DNA from: CBFDBF01 sp050295355
GTDB lineage: Bacteria > Pseudomonadota > Gammaproteobacteria > Chromatiales > Chromatiaceae
Direction: 5' to 3'
Length of the DNA: 30,794 nt
NCBI GenBank assembly: GCA_050295355.1
Contig: JBNKPL010000017.1
Location: 1-30,794 of the forward strand
Notes under the pieces: generated by a model
The model's database searches: none
Told to the model about the DNA's origin: nothing
What the model saw: the letters and a program-made list of their open reading frames with translations, nothing else
Program-made: the position numbers and the translations under genes
Part shown: positions 29,512 through 30,794 of the stretch, in pieces
Position numbering within the stretch: position 1 is the stretch's first letter
Layout: each line of letters begins with the position of its first letter

Positions 29512-30345
29512 TCATAACGGCTTACACGCCACAACAAAATCCACATGATAGTGTTCATCGTGCCGCACCCAGGACCTGTTTTTGGAAAACTGGATATTCT
29601 CCCGCAGGTAGGCCCCATAGCGGGTGTTGAATAGATAGGGTTGCAGCTTGGGATCGAAGATCACCCGCCACAGATCGGCGCCCTGCTTTTTTGCGGCCTT
29701 GTGCAGACTCACGATATGGGCCGCCATCGCCTCATAATCGATAGTGTATCCGTCGTACCTGCCCTTTTCGTCAAACTCGATGCTGTAACCCAGCTTGTTG
29801 AAATAGTGCGTAGACAGATGCACCGAGGCGCCCGACCCGTCGGTCACGGGCACCATAAAATCCACCGACAACCCGTTTTGGTGGGTCTTGTGCGGCCTGA
29901 ACCTCCCTCCCTCCTGGAATCCCGTCTCCGCATACTTGAACACCTTGCCCGGCTGCTCCGTCTCCAATCGCCTGTAGGCATCGACGACAATGTCCCGCAC
30001 TTTGGAATGCACATACGTCCTGCCAAGCAACTCGGCGGTCCCGCTGTAGCTGACGAAATTCGTACCCTCACCTGGCAATTGAACCCCTCCCTCCAACCTT
30101 CCCTTGGAGGTGGTTCCATAACAGATACTTTCTTCCAAACCCGCAGAAAACGACGGCTTTGCAATCAGAACAATCCCTGCCGCGATAACAAGCAAGGCCA
30201 CACCAAAGCGCCAAACTGGAAAACGGAACAGTGCCAGCCCAGGATTGCTACGCATCCTGGATTCCAATTTCGCCCGGTCAATCCTGACGAATAACAGCGC
30301 AACACCCAATGCCAGAATCAGAAAACCTAAAACCAGATGTAGCAT
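29512..30345 (-). CDS. Membrane-anchored MepA-like (LAS family) zinc endopeptidase
   Basis: 277 residues. Two N-terminal hydrophobic helices (about 2-20 and 46-65) anchor the protein, with the remainder presumably periplasmic. The enzyme domain shows the penicillin-insensitive murein endopeptidase pattern: FRPHKTHQNGLSVDFM (His152, His155, Asp162), resembling HxxHQxGLxxD of MepA, and RHDEHYHVDF (His262, His265, His267), resembling its C-terminal HxH motif. Likely zinc ligands are His155, Asp162 and His267. It would cleave peptidoglycan cross-link peptides (DD-endopeptidase). MepA itself is a soluble periplasmic protein with a signal peptide, so the two-helix anchor is unusual. The start is the ATG at 30345. 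Confidence 0.85.
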   Translation of the reverse strand: MLHLVLGFLILALGVALLFVRIDRAKLESRMRSNPGLALFRFPVWRFGVALLVIAAGIVLIAKPSFSAGLEESICYGTTSKGRLEGGVQLPGEGTNFVSYSGTAELLGRTYVHSKVRDIVVDAYRRLETEQPGKVFKYAETGFQEGGRFRPHKTHQNGLSVDFMVPVTDGSGASVHLSTHYFNKLGYSIEFDEKGRYDGYTIDYEAMAAHIVSLHKAAKKQGADLWRVIFDPKLQPYLFNTRYGAYLRENIQFSKNRSWVRHDEHYHVDFVVACKPL

Positions 30346-30434
30346 TCCAGAATCACCAGCTTTAAAAATTCATCCACTCAACAGAAAGCATAATTCTCAC
30401 CAGCCAAACACTGTCATCCCCCGGCTACCTCACA

Positions 30435-30794
30435 TCAACGCCCACGAAAACGGTTAAAGATGTTGACCAGACCCGCGGAACCCAATATCAGCCAGAGGGA
30501 AAGCAGGGTCTGGAAAACCGTCGTCACTATCCCCGCAAACCACTCCGGGTCCGCAAACGCCCCAGAATCCATCGGCATACCTTCTTTGATCATTCGGTTG
30601 TATTTAAAGAAATAGGAAAAGTAATAAACCAGATCACTGGCCGCAAGGTACAACAGAAACACACCCATAACACTGAGCACCGTTTTCTCCAGCGACTCCA
30701 GGTTTTCCATGGATACCTGCGTATCCGGCATGTAACGACCGACCAGCACACCACCAAACTTGATCAACAGCAAACCGAGAATAAGCGGGATAAT
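30435..30794 (-). CDS. Multi-pass membrane protein of unknown function (5' end outside window)
   Basis: 119 residues are visible, read from the right edge (IIPLILGLLLIKFGG...) to a TGA at 30435. The frame is open to the edge, so the start is missing. Three hydrophobic stretches are seen: at the truncated start, at MGVFLLYLAASDLVYYFSYF, and at IVTTVFQTLLSLWLILGSAGL. The tail is short and basic (NRFRGR). I do not recognise the family. It lies 89 bp upstream of the MepA-like gene on the same strand and may share a transcript with it. Confidence 0.75.
   Translation of the reverse strand: MIPLILGLLLIKFGGVLVGRYMPDTQVSMENLESLEKTVLSVMGVFLLYLAASDLVYYFSYFFKYNRMIKEGMPMDSGAFADPEWFAGIVTTVFQTLLSLWLILGSAGLVNIFNRFRGR

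Overview
The window is a GC-rich chromosomal segment from a gammaproteobacterium. Two conserved blocks show this: rsmI/lpoA/yraN, and rlmN-pilW-rodZ-hisS-yfgM-bamB-der. pilW inside the second block and a RelA of the EFDD type fit a Pseudomonas- or Chromatiales-like lineage. The genus cannot be fixed from sequence reading alone. There are no rRNA or tRNA genes, no CRISPR array, no transposase and no phage genes.

Layout. 1-1632: a truncated TetR regulator diverging from a beta-ketoacyl-ACP synthase II. 1623-3862, minus strand: an unknown anchored protein, an HPr phosphocarrier, a YdjM-type membrane hydrolase and a zinc-ribbon membrane protein with an HEAGH motif. 4052-6690: a cupin, an orphan hydantoinase B and iron superoxide dismutase. 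7067-10341: rsmI diverging from lpoA and yraN. 10371-10787: a 417-bp compound palindromic element. 10806-12539: glutamate dehydrogenase and a DUF2288 protein. 12729-20648, minus strand: der, bamB, yfgM, hisS, rodZ, pilW and rlmN. 20848-25228, minus strand: relA and htpG. 25426-28626: phosphoglucomutase and a dihydrolipoamide-dehydrogenase-like flavoprotein. 28779-30794, minus strand: an alpha/beta hydrolase, a membrane-anchored MepA-like endopeptidase and a truncated membrane protein.

Most genes are housekeeping. They cover envelope assembly (lpoA, bamB, yfgM, rodZ, pilW), translation and rRNA modification (hisS, rlmN, rsmI, der) and stress (relA, htpG, sodB). The rlmN-to-der block is tightly packed, with 4-nt overlaps, but lacks the ispG gene normally found between rodZ and hisS.

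The most unusual content is non-coding. The gaps hold at least three kinds of palindromic repeat: a CACAGAG family, a GTAGGGTGGGG family nested in or next to it, and a run of five perfect hairpins after hisS. The fourth case is the 417-bp element between yraN and gdh. It has 32-bp perfect inverted termini and four internal folded domains, and it ends just upstream of the gdh ribosome binding site. Repeats occupy every convergent gap of appreciable length, and in three cases they contain the stop codon of the neighbouring gene. BamB carries an unusual acidic, Trp-containing repeat linker, and htpG has a convincing heat-shock (sigma-32) promoter.
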